This document shows, in pieces, positions 1 to 7,636 of a stretch of DNA of 32,259 nucleotides. The notes below the pieces were generated by a model. The model searched no databases, was not told the origin of the DNA, and saw nothing but the letters and a program-made list of their open reading frames with translations. Every line of letters begins with the position of its first letter. Within the stretch, counting starts at the first letter, position 1. The stretch covers positions 1 through 32,259 of the forward strand of contig NZ_JAIVFX010000046.1 in assembly GCF_020829625.1 (NCBI RefSeq), read 5' to 3'. Both the position numbers and the translations under genes were made by a program. Source of the DNA: Nostoc sp. XA010 (GTDB lineage: Bacteria; Cyanobacteriota; Cyanobacteriia; Cyanobacteriales; Nostocaceae).

Positions 1-80
1 TTAAATTTTTCGAGAGTGCCTTCAGGTACAAGCAACCTTTTTAGTTGTTTTTGTTCTCGTAGATTACACGCGAACAAATT

Positions 81-1304
81 ATGATTTATTCCGTTATCTA
101 TTTTCCCTTAACCGAGCAGTATTGGGTAGTAACTGGAATATTAATCGGGGTAAGATATTTGGGCGTGCTGCAAACATTAGAGTTAAGTGCATTTGACCAA
201 CTAGTACGCTTGCGCCCTCCTGAAAAACCAGATTCACGCCTACTGATTGTCACTGTGACTGAAGAAGATGTCCAGGCGCAAAAACCGGAAAAACCTCAAG
301 GTTCATTGTCAGACAAATCACTTGCCAAACTGTTAGAAAAATTAGAGGCATATCAAGCACAAGTTATTGGTTTGGATATATACCGAGATTATCCAGTGGA
401 TAAGGATTATCCAGCATTGGCAGCAAGGATGCGAAAAAGTGATCGCTTTGTAGGGGTGTGTCAACTCAGCGATTCTCAAGCCGGAAAACCAGGTGTAAAA
501 CCACCCCCAGAAGTTTCTTCACAGAATCTTGGTTTTAGCGATATTGCCATAGATTCAGATAATGTTGTGCGTCGCCATCTGTTAGCATTAACTCCTGCGC
601 CCTCATCTCCTTGTACTGCGCCCTATGCCTTGAATGTTCAACTTGCGCTGCGTTACCTGTATACCAAAGGAATTCGGTTGCAATTTACCCCTGATGGCGC
701 ATGGCAATTAGGGAAGGTGACATTTAAACCAATAGAAGCTCATACCGGGGGTTATCAAGGGGTTGACGCTTTTGGACACCAAATCTTATTAAATTATCGT
801 TCTTCTCCTTCACCAGAAGCGATCGCACCAAGCATGACCTTACAACAAGTGTTAAGGGGTAAGCTAAATGCCAATGCGGTCAAAGACAAAATAGTAATTA
901 TTGGCACAACAGCAGAAAGTTTTGGTGATTACTGGTTAACTCCCTACATCACTCCTCAAGGAAAATTACAGGCAATACCAGGAGTATTTTTACAAGCCCA
1001 AATGGTCAGTCAACTGCTCAGGGCTACTTTGGACGGACAACCTCTATTGTGGACTTGGCCGCTTTGGGGTGAGGTAATTTGGGTTTGGGTTTGGTCTTTT
1101 TTAGGCGGTTTGTTTACTGCTTACCTGCACCGATTCATTTACTTAAGCTTGGCAGGAGGAATCGCTATTATCAGTTTATACGTTAGCTGTTTTATATTTT
1201 TAATTGTATATAGTTGTTGGGTTCCGCTAATTCCTGCTATGTTAGCTTTAGTAGTCAATAGTTTAATAGCTACAACTTACTTAAACATGAAATTTAAAAA
1301 TTAA
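81..1304 (+). CDS. CHASE2 sensor-domain membrane protein
   Basis: The 407-residue product has a first hydrophobic segment (about residues 15-35, WVVTGILIGVRYLG) followed directly by ELSAFDQLVRLRP, the typical opening of a CHASE2 domain. The extracytoplasmic CHASE2 domain fills about residues 35-315 and includes the DKIVIIGTTA motif and a GVFLQAQMVSQL helix. Three closely spaced hydrophobic segments (about 325-400) then anchor the C-terminus. There is no kinase, cyclase or CHAT domain after the membrane part, so this is a stand-alone CHASE2 protein. CHASE2 domains are inferred stimulus sensors; the ligand is unknown. The gene is 60 bases upstream of the DUF928 gene on the same strand, a frequent cyanobacterial pairing, and they probably form an operon. 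The frame is open only from about position 63, so the N-terminus is close to 81, but no strong ribosome site is visible. The CHASE2 assignment is firm; the role is inferred. Confidence 0.85.
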   Translation: MIYSVIYFPLTEQYWVVTGILIGVRYLGVLQTLELSAFDQLVRLRPPEKPDSRLLIVTVTEEDVQAQKPEKPQGSLSDKSLAKLLEKLEAYQAQVIGLDIYRDYPVDKDYPALAARMRKSDRFVGVCQLSDSQAGKPGVKPPPEVSSQNLGFSDIAIDSDNVVRRHLLALTPAPSSPCTAPYALNVQLALRYLYTKGIRLQFTPDGAWQLGKVTFKPIEAHTGGYQGVDAFGHQILLNYRSSPSPEAIAPSMTLQQVLRGKLNANAVKDKIVIIGTTAESFGDYWLTPYITPQGKLQAIPGVFLQAQMVSQLLRATLDGQPLLWTWPLWGEVIWVWVWSFLGGLFTAYLHRFIYLSLAGGIAIISLYVSCFIFLIVYSCWVPLIPAMLALVVNSLIATTYLNMKFKN

Positions 1305-1364
1305 TATTAACGCCAATTTGAAGCATGAAAATCGCCGTTTATCGGGCATAAGTCAGGAGATTTT

Positions 1365-2207
1365 ATGAAAAGTTATTGGCAAAAAATACAATTTATTGCG
1401 GTATTGGGAATGACTTTGTGGGGAATTATCGGCTATTCTCCAATGATGATGATTTGGATGACATCAGTTGCCGCCACTCCTAAGAAATTTTCGCCACCTC
1501 CGCCTCCTCCAGACAGGGGTGCAGCAGGCGATCGCGGAGGGGCTGCAAGTCGTGGTTGTGGTGTTGGGAATCAGTCTGTTATTGCAATTGTACCTGTATA
1601 CAAAGAGACATTAAATCAAGGGCAAACAGAAACTATTTCTGTTACTAAAGTTTGGGGCTTGACGACTAAGGAATATCCAACTTTTTGGTTTTTTGTCCCC
1701 TATCAAAAATCTCTAATTGATTCGATTGAGTTTGTTGTCAAAGATGAGTCAGGTAAACTAAGTCAAACTCTTTACCGAACAGTAGTAACGATCCCAGAAA
1801 CACCAGGAATTATTAGCATTCCTTTAAGCCCAACTACTCCCTCATTGCAAGTAGACAAGATGTATCACTGGTTTTTTAAGATCAAAATCATTTGCAATCC
1901 ACAACAACCTCCAGAAGGGGAGTATGTGGAAGGATGGGTGCAACGGGTTAATCTAAATCCTAAATTAGTAAATAGCCCGACGCAAGAAACTCCTCAGCAA
2001 TCGGTAAAGCTTTATACTGAGAATGGTATTTGGTACGATGCCTTAACTACTCTGGCTGAATTACGTCTTGCCAAACCTCAAGATCCAACTCTAGCGGTAG
2101 AGTGGATGAATTTGCTCAAATCCGTAGATTTAGAGAATTTAGCTAAACAACCCCTCATAAAATGTTGCCAAGCTAACGATACCAGCCCTCCAAATATTGA
2201 CAAATAA
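1365..2207 (+). CDS. DUF928 family secreted protein
   Basis: The 280-residue protein has an N-terminal hydrophobic segment (about residues 10-37, ending near VAAT), a Pro-rich stretch, and the PPPDRGAAGDRGGAASRGCG block that opens many cyanobacterial DUF928 proteins. The DUF928 body follows (about 70-265), with PTFWFFVPY, a tyrosine/tryptophan-rich middle (MYHWFFKIKIIC) and a C-terminal helical part containing WYDALTTLAELR. An AGGAG sits five bases before the ATG. It is probably exported to the periplasm and lies downstream of the CHASE2 gene. DUF928 genes commonly occur with CHASE2, CHAT and haemagglutinin-type TpsA genes in cyanobacteria, as here, but no biochemical function is known. Family call confident, function unknown. 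Confidence 0.85.
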   Translation: MKSYWQKIQFIAVLGMTLWGIIGYSPMMMIWMTSVAATPKKFSPPPPPPDRGAAGDRGGAASRGCGVGNQSVIAIVPVYKETLNQGQTETISVTKVWGLTTKEYPTFWFFVPYQKSLIDSIEFVVKDESGKLSQTLYRTVVTIPETPGIISIPLSPTTPSLQVDKMYHWFFKIKIICNPQQPPEGEYVEGWVQRVNLNPKLVNSPTQETPQQSVKLYTENGIWYDALTTLAELRLAKPQDPTLAVEWMNLLKSVDLENLAKQPLIKCCQANDTSPPNIDK

Positions 2208-2447
2208 CATTTTTTATGATATGTATTAACCGGATAGCATCAAGAGTTGTATTGCTTGAGCTTCCGAGCAGTGGAAGAGTGTGGTTATGCCTTGCAAATT
2301 TTTCTACGAGAAACATGGCGTTGTGCTTATTATCATCTAACCCTTCATTCTTCTCATCACCAAACTGGAGTACCAGTTATGGTGAAAGTCTCCTGGAGGG
2401 TTAGATGAAAACCACTCACTATACCGTCATTAGTCGTTCGGCAGCTT

Positions 2448-2642
2448 TTACAACAACAGTAGTTTGGCAGCTGTTATACCAACTCCCACCCAACTCCCAT
2501 CGACTTCTTTACGAACGGTTTTATCTAAATCTTGTAAAACTTCAGGTGTACTAATACCAGTTAATTTTTTAAACCAGCCTCCCCCAGATATTGTTTCTTC
2601 TTCGCCAACAGTAATATCAGTAAAAAGTGGTAAGTCTTTCAT
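2448..2642 (-). CDS. Double-glycine leader peptide A (bacteriocin-like, 64 aa)
   Basis: I start the gene at the ATG at 2642 because a good AAGGAG lies seven bases upstream; the frame extends further upstream but without such a site. The product begins MKDLPLFTDITVGEEETISG and has a run of glycines followed by Trp, which matches double-glycine leaders of peptides processed and exported by C39-peptidase ABC transporters. Predicted cleavage after the first or second Gly-Gly leaves a core of about 40 residues with a charged helix (EVLQDLDKTVRKEVDG) and a hydrophobic tail (WVGVGITAAKLLLL). It shares the leader pattern LFT-x2..EE..(I)xGG-W with the peptide at 10659-10961, and a common upstream element. 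No exporter is present in the window. It could be a bacteriocin or a signalling peptide. The opposite-strand ORF here is a shadow. Confidence 0.7.
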   Translation of the reverse strand: MKDLPLFTDITVGEEETISGGGWFKKLTGISTPEVLQDLDKTVRKEVDGSWVGVGITAAKLLLL

Positions 2643-2747
2643 AGTTTTCTCCTTCAATTGGGTTACTAATTGCAAAGTAATTCCTAAGTTTGGTTGACGA
2701 TCACCAGCCAAAAACATCACATTTACAAAACTGGGATGCTCCTCACA

Positions 2748-2808
2748 ATCACTCTTTACGATGGGTTTTTACCTTTATGCACTTAGAGAAGAAAAGTTTT
2801 TTAAAAAA
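2748..2808 (-). promoter_or_regulatory. Shared upstream element of double-glycine peptide A
   Basis: Read on the minus strand this 61-base stretch is T6-A6, a CT-rich stretch, TGCATAAA, 12 bases, then TCGTAAAGAGTGAT. The same order and the same 12-base spacing occur on the plus strand at 10425-10484, upstream of the second double-glycine peptide. It ends 105 bases before the start codon of peptide A. Such conservation in otherwise unrelated AT-rich spacer suggests a common promoter or operator, or a common 5' leader. The regulator is unknown. Confidence 0.6.
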
Positions 2809-3091
2809 TATTTATAGAGAACTAAGTTTGAGAGAGCGGATTTTCGCTATCCATTAGGTGCAACCTCAAGTTTAGGCTCATTGGCCTTCCCAATACTTCC
2901 ATGCCAAATACACTCGCATTTTAGCCTAGTGTATAAATTTCTACAAACATCCTGCAAGCGTTTACAAAAATTTGCTGGACTACTCCAAGTTATCCGCCAG
3001 TGGATTTTGACGAAAATTTACCGGACAACATATCTGATTTTTTATGTTTAGAAGTTTCCTCAAGCAAATTTTTTAAACCCTGATTGAGAAT

Positions 3092-3238
3092 TTAAACCGC
3101 ACGGTCTAACGCTTCAATTTTCCCTTGACGAGTAATTTGCTCAAGAGCATCTAAGTAAGCTTGACTACCAGCTTTCCCTAAATGTTTATATCGAGAACTT
3201 CTACCATCAGTCTTGGTGAGAAATATTGGTTTGTTAGC
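3092..3238 (-). pseudogene. Relic of an unidentified gene, C-terminal fragment
   Basis: The minus strand reads about 48 protein-like codons: ANKPIFLTKTDGRSSRYKHL, then GKAGSQAYLDALEQITRQ, then GKIEALDRAV and a stop. There is a stop immediately upstream and no start codon, so it is a fragment. The regular helix-like pattern suggests the tail of a conserved cyanobacterial protein, but I do not recognise the family. Confidence 0.35.
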
Positions 3239-3275
3239 TTATAGTTTGTAATACCAATATGTATGATGACGCCTT

Positions 3276-3484
3276 TTAGCTAAATAGCGGACAATTCAAC
3301 ATCCACCCGGAGCGACCTGACTTGAAGCAATTATCGACTGGATTCCTTCTTCGGGTTTTGCGTTTTTCTTTTAATCGCTGTTTTTGGAGTTCGGCTTCTT
3401 CAGATATGGGTGGTTTTTGGCTTTTTTCTCGATGCCATAACTTCTCCCACAACAACAGCCCTGCAATTTTTCCTCCGGAAGGCG
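3276..3484 (-). pseudogene. Relic of an unidentified basic/coiled-coil protein
   Basis: On the minus strand an open stretch reads PSGGKIAGLLLWEKLWHREK followed by a very charged segment (EEAELQKQRLKEKRKTRRRN) and then non-conserved sequence to a stop at 3276. There is no usable start codon. It may belong to the same decayed gene as the fragment at 3092-3238. The family is not recognised. Confidence 0.3.
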
Positions 3485-3706
3485 AGGTTGATTAGTGATT
3501 TATAACTTTGTCTTTTGGGAACCATTACCTAAACTTTAAGTTTTAAAAACTTTCCTCTCATCGAATTAAAATATCTGGTGAAATTAATTGTAGAAAAATT
3601 GATCAAGACGGCTAGCTGAAAACCTTTGAAGATGTGGCTCGAAGCCGTGGCTTAAGGAAATTGGATATTCACAGGTAGGAAATGAGCTAGGGAGGCTAGT
3701 TGTGAC

Positions 3707-6700
3707 ATGGCAATCTATGGAGATAAAAATTGGCACTCAAATTTATTAAGAGTTTTTAGCATTATTGGAGTGCTTGCTCATGTTATATATTGTTGTGAAA
3801 ATCACGCCTTAGCCCAAATTACCCCTGATGGGACATTGGGCGATCGCTCTTCAATAATCACTCCCGATGTTAATATTAAAGGACTTCCGGCTGACCGGAT
3901 TGATGGCGGAGCAGTTCGCGGTGCAAACCTGTTCCATAGTTTCCAGGAATTCAATGTCGGAGAGTTGCAGCGTGTTTATTTTGCTAATCCCACCGGAATC
4001 TCCAATATTCTCACAAGGGTGACGGGAAGTAACGTCTCGAATATTCTCGGCACTTTGGGTGTGGATGGTGGTGCAAATTTGTTTTTTCTCAATCCTAATG
4101 GCATTTTATTTGGGAACAATTCACGGTTAGATGTGGCGGGTTCATTTGTAGGGACTACAGCGAATTCTTTTGTGTTTGGCAATGGGTTAGAATTTAGTGC
4201 AACTAATCCTCAGACTCCTTCGCCATTACTAACAGTCAAACCTTCGGCATTGTTCTTCAATCAAATTGTTGCTGCACCGATTCAAAACAACTCAGTCGCA
4301 CCAGCAGGAATAGATCCCGCAGGTTTTAATGCATCTGGTTTACGAGTAGGAGATGGTAAAAGTTTGCTGCTAGTGGGTGGTAATGTCATCATGGATGGCG
4401 GCCAGTTAAATGCTTATGGTGGGAGAGTTGAATTAGGAGGGTTAGCAGCACCTGGAAATGTCAATCTTCTTTTTAATGGGGATAATCTCAGCTTGAAGTT
4501 TCCTCTGAATGTGTCTCGTGCAGATGTGTCACTTACCAATAAAGCGTTTGTGTATGTAGAAGCTGCTGGTGGCGGTGATATTGCGATTAATGCCCGCAAT
4601 ATAGATATTGTGGCAGGGAGTCAGCTTTCTGCTGGTATAGCCTCTGGTTTGGGTCAACCAGAGGCGACTGCGGGGGATATCACGCTTAATGCTACGGGTG
4701 AAATCAAAGTTGCTGACTCCGGGAGTGGGATTCGCAATCTTGTGAGTCAGGATTCAAAAGGCAATGGCGGTAACATTTTTATCGATTCTGGTGACTTCTC
4801 ATTACGAGATAGCGCTCAACTTTCTGCCTCAACTTATGGAGTGGGGAATGCAGGGAATGTAACAGTGAATGCAAAAAATGCTGTTGACTTTGCAGGTAAC
4901 GCTGCCATTCTCAGCACCGTGGATGCAGGAGGTGTAGGTAAAGGAGGTAATATTAATATCAATGCTACAACACTGTCACTCACTGATGGCGCTCAATTGC
5001 TAACCGTTACTAGTAGTGCATCTGCTACCCAACCAGCCGGACGGGGGGATGCAGGCAATGTCAATGTTAAAGTCACAGGTAGGGTTGATATTGCTGGGAA
5101 GAAAAACGATTTCGAGAGTGGGATTGGCAGCTTTGTGCAAACGGGGACTGTTGGGAATGGGGGTAACATTTTCATCGATTCTGGTGACTTCTCATTACGA
5201 GATAGCGCTCAACTTTCTGCCTCAACTTATGGAGAGGGGAATGCGGGGAATGTGACAGTGAGTGCAAAAAATGCTATTTCCCTTGCAGATGCTTACATTT
5301 ACAGCAACGTGTCAGCAGGAGGTGTAGGTAAAGGAGGCAATATTAACATCAATGCTACAACACTGTCACTCACTGATGGCGCTCAACTGTTAACTATTAC
5401 TGGTGGAGCATCTGCTACCCAACCAGCAGGACGGGGGGATGCAGGTAATGTCAATGTTAAAGTCACAGGTGCTGTTGATATTGCTGGGAAGAAAAACAAT
5501 GTTTCCAGTGGGATTGGCAGCGATGTAGAAACGGGGACTGTTGAGAATGGGGGTAACATTACCATCGATTCTGGTGACTTCTCATTACGAGATGGAGCTT
5601 TTCTTTCTGCCTCAACTTCAGGAGAGGGGAATGCGGGGAATGTGACAGTGAGTGCAAAAAATGCTGTTGACCTTGCAAATGGTAGCATTTTCAGCACAGT
5701 GTCAGCAGGAGGTGTAGGTAATGGAGGCAATATCGATATTAATGCTACAACACTGTCACTCACTGATGGCGCTCAACTGTTAACTATTACTGGTGGAGCA
5801 TCTGCTACCCAACCAGCCGGACGGGGGGATGCAGGCAATGTCAATGTGAATGTCACAGGTAGGGTTGATATTGCTGGGGAGAAAAACGATTTCTCCAGTG
5901 TGATTAGCAGCGTTGTGCAAACGGGGACTATTGGGAATGGGGGTAACATTTTCATCGATTCTGGTGACTTCTCATTACGAGACGGCGCTCAACTTCATGC
6001 CTCAACTTTAGGAGTGGGGAATGCAGGGAATGTAACGGTACGTGCAAAAAATGCTGTTGACCTTGCAAATGGTAGAATTTTCAGCACAGTGGAAGCAGGA
6101 GGTGTAGGTAATGGAGGCAATATCGATATTAATGCTACAACACTGTCACTCACTAATAGCGCTCAACTGGTAACTATTACTCGTGGTGCATCTGCTACCC
6201 AACCAGCAGGAAGAGGGGATGCAGGCAATGTCAATGTTAAAGTCACAGGTAGGGTTGATATTGCTGGGGAGAAAAACGATTTTTCCAGTGTGATTAGCAG
6301 CGTTGTGCAAACGGGGACTATTGGGAATGGGGGTAACATTTTCATCGATTCTGGTGACTTCTCATTACGAGACGGCGCTCAACTTCAAGCCTCAACTTTA
6401 GGAGTGGGGAATGCGGGGAATGTAACAGTGGGTGCAAAAAATGTGGTTACTGTTTCTGGAACTAATCAAGAAACCGGAGATTCTAGTGCTTTATTCACAT
6501 TTACTGATTCTACTTCCATTGGCATTGGTGGCGATATCACCGTAAACAGCAATATATTTCGCATCTCCGACGGCGCGTTATTGGATGCACGCACTAGAAA
6601 TAATCAAAAGGGTGGCGATATTACGGTAAATGCAAATATTTTTGAAGCACTCAACGGCGGACAACTCACCACCACTACCTCAAGCAATGGGCGTGCAGGT

Positions 6701-7603
6701 AAAATTACTGTCAATGCTGACGATCAGCTAATAATTAATGGTATTGACTCTAGTTACAGCGATCGCATTACTAACTTTCCTGACAATGTACTAAATATCG
6801 GTGCTAACAGTGGCTTATTTGTCGGTTCCACAGGTTTAGGAATCACAGGCGATATCGAAGTCAACTCACCCAAATTTACCTTAGACAACCAAGGCAAGCT
6901 CAACGCCGAATCTGCATCTGGTAACGGGGGTAATATCAACCTCAACAGCGATTTACTCTTACTCCGTCGCAACAGTCAAATTTCCACCAACGCAGGTACA
7001 GAAAAATTAGGTGGCAATGGCGGTAACATCAATATCAACTCAAGATTTATTGTCGCAGTTCCCAATGAAAATAGTGATATCAGCGCCAACGCCTTTACAG
7101 GAATTGGTGGTAGAGTTGACATTACAACAAACGGTATTTTCGGTATTCTTCCGCAAAAAAGCCCAACCGAAAAAAGCGACATTACAGCAAGTTCCCAATT
7201 GGGAGTGAGTGGGCAGGTAACTATAAACAGTCCAGATACTGACCCTAGTCGCGGCTTAATTCAACTACCCTCTAACCTTGTAGATGCATCCCGACAAATT
7301 GCTCAAGGTTGCACTCCCAGAGGACGACAAAACGCCAGTCGTTTTATCGCTACAGGACGCGGTGGATTACCCCAAAGTCCTAATGAACCATTGCGGGGAC
7401 GAGCAGTGATTACTGGTTGGGTACATTTGCCCGCACAAGCAACAGCCATCACGGATAAATTATCTGCTGCATCTATAACCAAATCTACCGATCCGATTGT
7501 GGAGGCTCAAGGGTGGATTGTTGATGCTAATGGTAATATTATGCTTGTGGCTCAATCTGTGCCAAGTTCTTTTATTCCCTTTGCCATGTCTTGTGGTCAA
7601 TAA
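3707..7603 (+). CDS. TpsA-type exoprotein (filamentous haemagglutinin N-domain, S-layer-like)
   Basis: The 1298-residue protein has a signal peptide ending near ALA (about residue 36), then a two-partner-secretion domain (about 37-290) starting QITPDGTLG and containing the hallmark NPNGILFGNNSRLDVAGS. A parallel beta-helix of Gly/Asn/Asp-rich rungs follows. From about residue 355 to 875 it is built of four near-identical 130-residue units (GGNI.IDSGDFSLRD...GGVG.GGNI.INATTLSLT), and after 915 come more degenerate rungs. The C-terminus (QGCTPRGRQNASRFIATGRG ... GWIVDANGNIMLVAQ) is typical of cyanobacterial TpsA proteins annotated as S-layer family. It should be secreted across the outer membrane by a TpsB (Omp85-like) partner, which is not in the window. 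An AGGGAGG lies about 10 bases upstream of the ATG. The CHAT gene follows after 33 bases, so co-transcription is likely. Role in adhesion or surface coating is inferred. Confidence 0.9.
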   Translation: MAIYGDKNWHSNLLRVFSIIGVLAHVIYCCENHALAQITPDGTLGDRSSIITPDVNIKGLPADRIDGGAVRGANLFHSFQEFNVGELQRVYFANPTGISNILTRVTGSNVSNILGTLGVDGGANLFFLNPNGILFGNNSRLDVAGSFVGTTANSFVFGNGLEFSATNPQTPSPLLTVKPSALFFNQIVAAPIQNNSVAPAGIDPAGFNASGLRVGDGKSLLLVGGNVIMDGGQLNAYGGRVELGGLAAPGNVNLLFNGDNLSLKFPLNVSRADVSLTNKAFVYVEAAGGGDIAINARNIDIVAGSQLSAGIASGLGQPEATAGDITLNATGEIKVADSGSGIRNLVSQDSKGNGGNIFIDSGDFSLRDSAQLSASTYGVGNAGNVTVNAKNAVDFAGNAAILSTVDAGGVGKGGNININATTLSLTDGAQLLTVTSSASATQPAGRGDAGNVNVKVTGRVDIAGKKNDFESGIGSFVQTGTVGNGGNIFIDSGDFSLRDSAQLSASTYGEGNAGNVTVSAKNAISLADAYIYSNVSAGGVGKGGNININATTLSLTDGAQLLTITGGASATQPAGRGDAGNVNVKVTGAVDIAGKKNNVSSGIGSDVETGTVENGGNITIDSGDFSLRDGAFLSASTSGEGNAGNVTVSAKNAVDLANGSIFSTVSAGGVGNGGNIDINATTLSLTDGAQLLTITGGASATQPAGRGDAGNVNVNVTGRVDIAGEKNDFSSVISSVVQTGTIGNGGNIFIDSGDFSLRDGAQLHASTLGVGNAGNVTVRAKNAVDLANGRIFSTVEAGGVGNGGNIDINATTLSLTNSAQLVTITRGASATQPAGRGDAGNVNVKVTGRVDIAGEKNDFSSVISSVVQTGTIGNGGNIFIDSGDFSLRDGAQLQASTLGVGNAGNVTVGAKNVVTVSGTNQETGDSSALFTFTDSTSIGIGGDITVNSNIFRISDGALLDARTRNNQKGGDITVNANIFEALNGGQLTTTTSSNGRAGKITVNADDQLIINGIDSSYSDRITNFPDNVLNIGANSGLFVGSTGLGITGDIEVNSPKFTLDNQGKLNAESASGNGGNINLNSDLLLLRRNSQISTNAGTEKLGGNGGNININSRFIVAVPNENSDISANAFTGIGGRVDITTNGIFGILPQKSPTEKSDITASSQLGVSGQVTINSPDTDPSRGLIQLPSNLVDASRQIAQGCTPRGRQNASRFIATGRGGLPQSPNEPLRGRAVITGWVHLPAQATAITDKLSAASITKSTDPIVEAQGWIVDANGNIMLVAQSVPSSFIPFAMSCGQ
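4769..6331 (+). repeat. Four tandem 390-base coding repeats in tpsA
   Basis: Units begin with the codons for GGNI(F/T)IDSGDFSLRD at 4769, 5162, 5552, 5942 and, for a partial fifth unit, 6332. The spacing is 393, 390, 390 and 390 bases, so every unit is a whole number of codons (131 or 130). The copies are almost identical over long runs, for example the SATQPAGRGDAGNVNV segment, while short patches differ between units. This is the expected substrate for in-frame expansion or contraction by recombination. Confidence 0.95.
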
Positions 7604-7636
7604 TTCGTTACTCCAAGATTTAAGGGAGGAATTCCG

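Larger units (their letters stand above)
2809..3706. other. Gene-poor decayed region upstream of tpsA
   Basis: No intact gene is visible in these ~900 bases. Two short minus-strand reading frames with protein-like composition (listed separately at 3092-3238 and 3276-3484) look like relics of one or two older genes. The stretch at 3541-3566 (TTTTAAAAACTTTCCTCTC and following) weakly resembles the T-run/A-run/CT-rich part of the shared peptide element, but lacks the TCGTAAAGAGTGAT core, so I do not count it. The tpsA promoter should lie in the last 150 bases; I see no convincing -10/-35 pair. Confidence 0.5.

Noticed and set aside
2216..2404. 62-codon plus-strand frame after DUF928
   Set aside because: Low-complexity Ser/Leu composition, no ribosome site, no family resemblance.
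2464..2697. Plus-strand frame opposite peptide A
   Set aside because: The minus-strand peptide has the ribosome site and the double-glycine leader; the plus frame has neither.
3541..3566. Possible third copy of the shared peptide element before tpsA
   Set aside because: Only the T/A-run and CT-rich part resembles it; TGCATAAA and TCGTAAAGAGTGAT are missing.
4769..6450. CRISPR array or DNA-level regulatory repeat
   Set aside because: The repeats are 390 bases, in frame and code for beta-helix rungs; there are no short direct repeats with unique spacers anywhere in the window.
3976..7182. Several 60-126 codon minus-strand frames inside tpsA
   Set aside because: They recur with the tandem repeat, mirror the plus-strand codon pattern (Pro/Val/Thr-rich translations) and have no ribosome sites; they are shadows.
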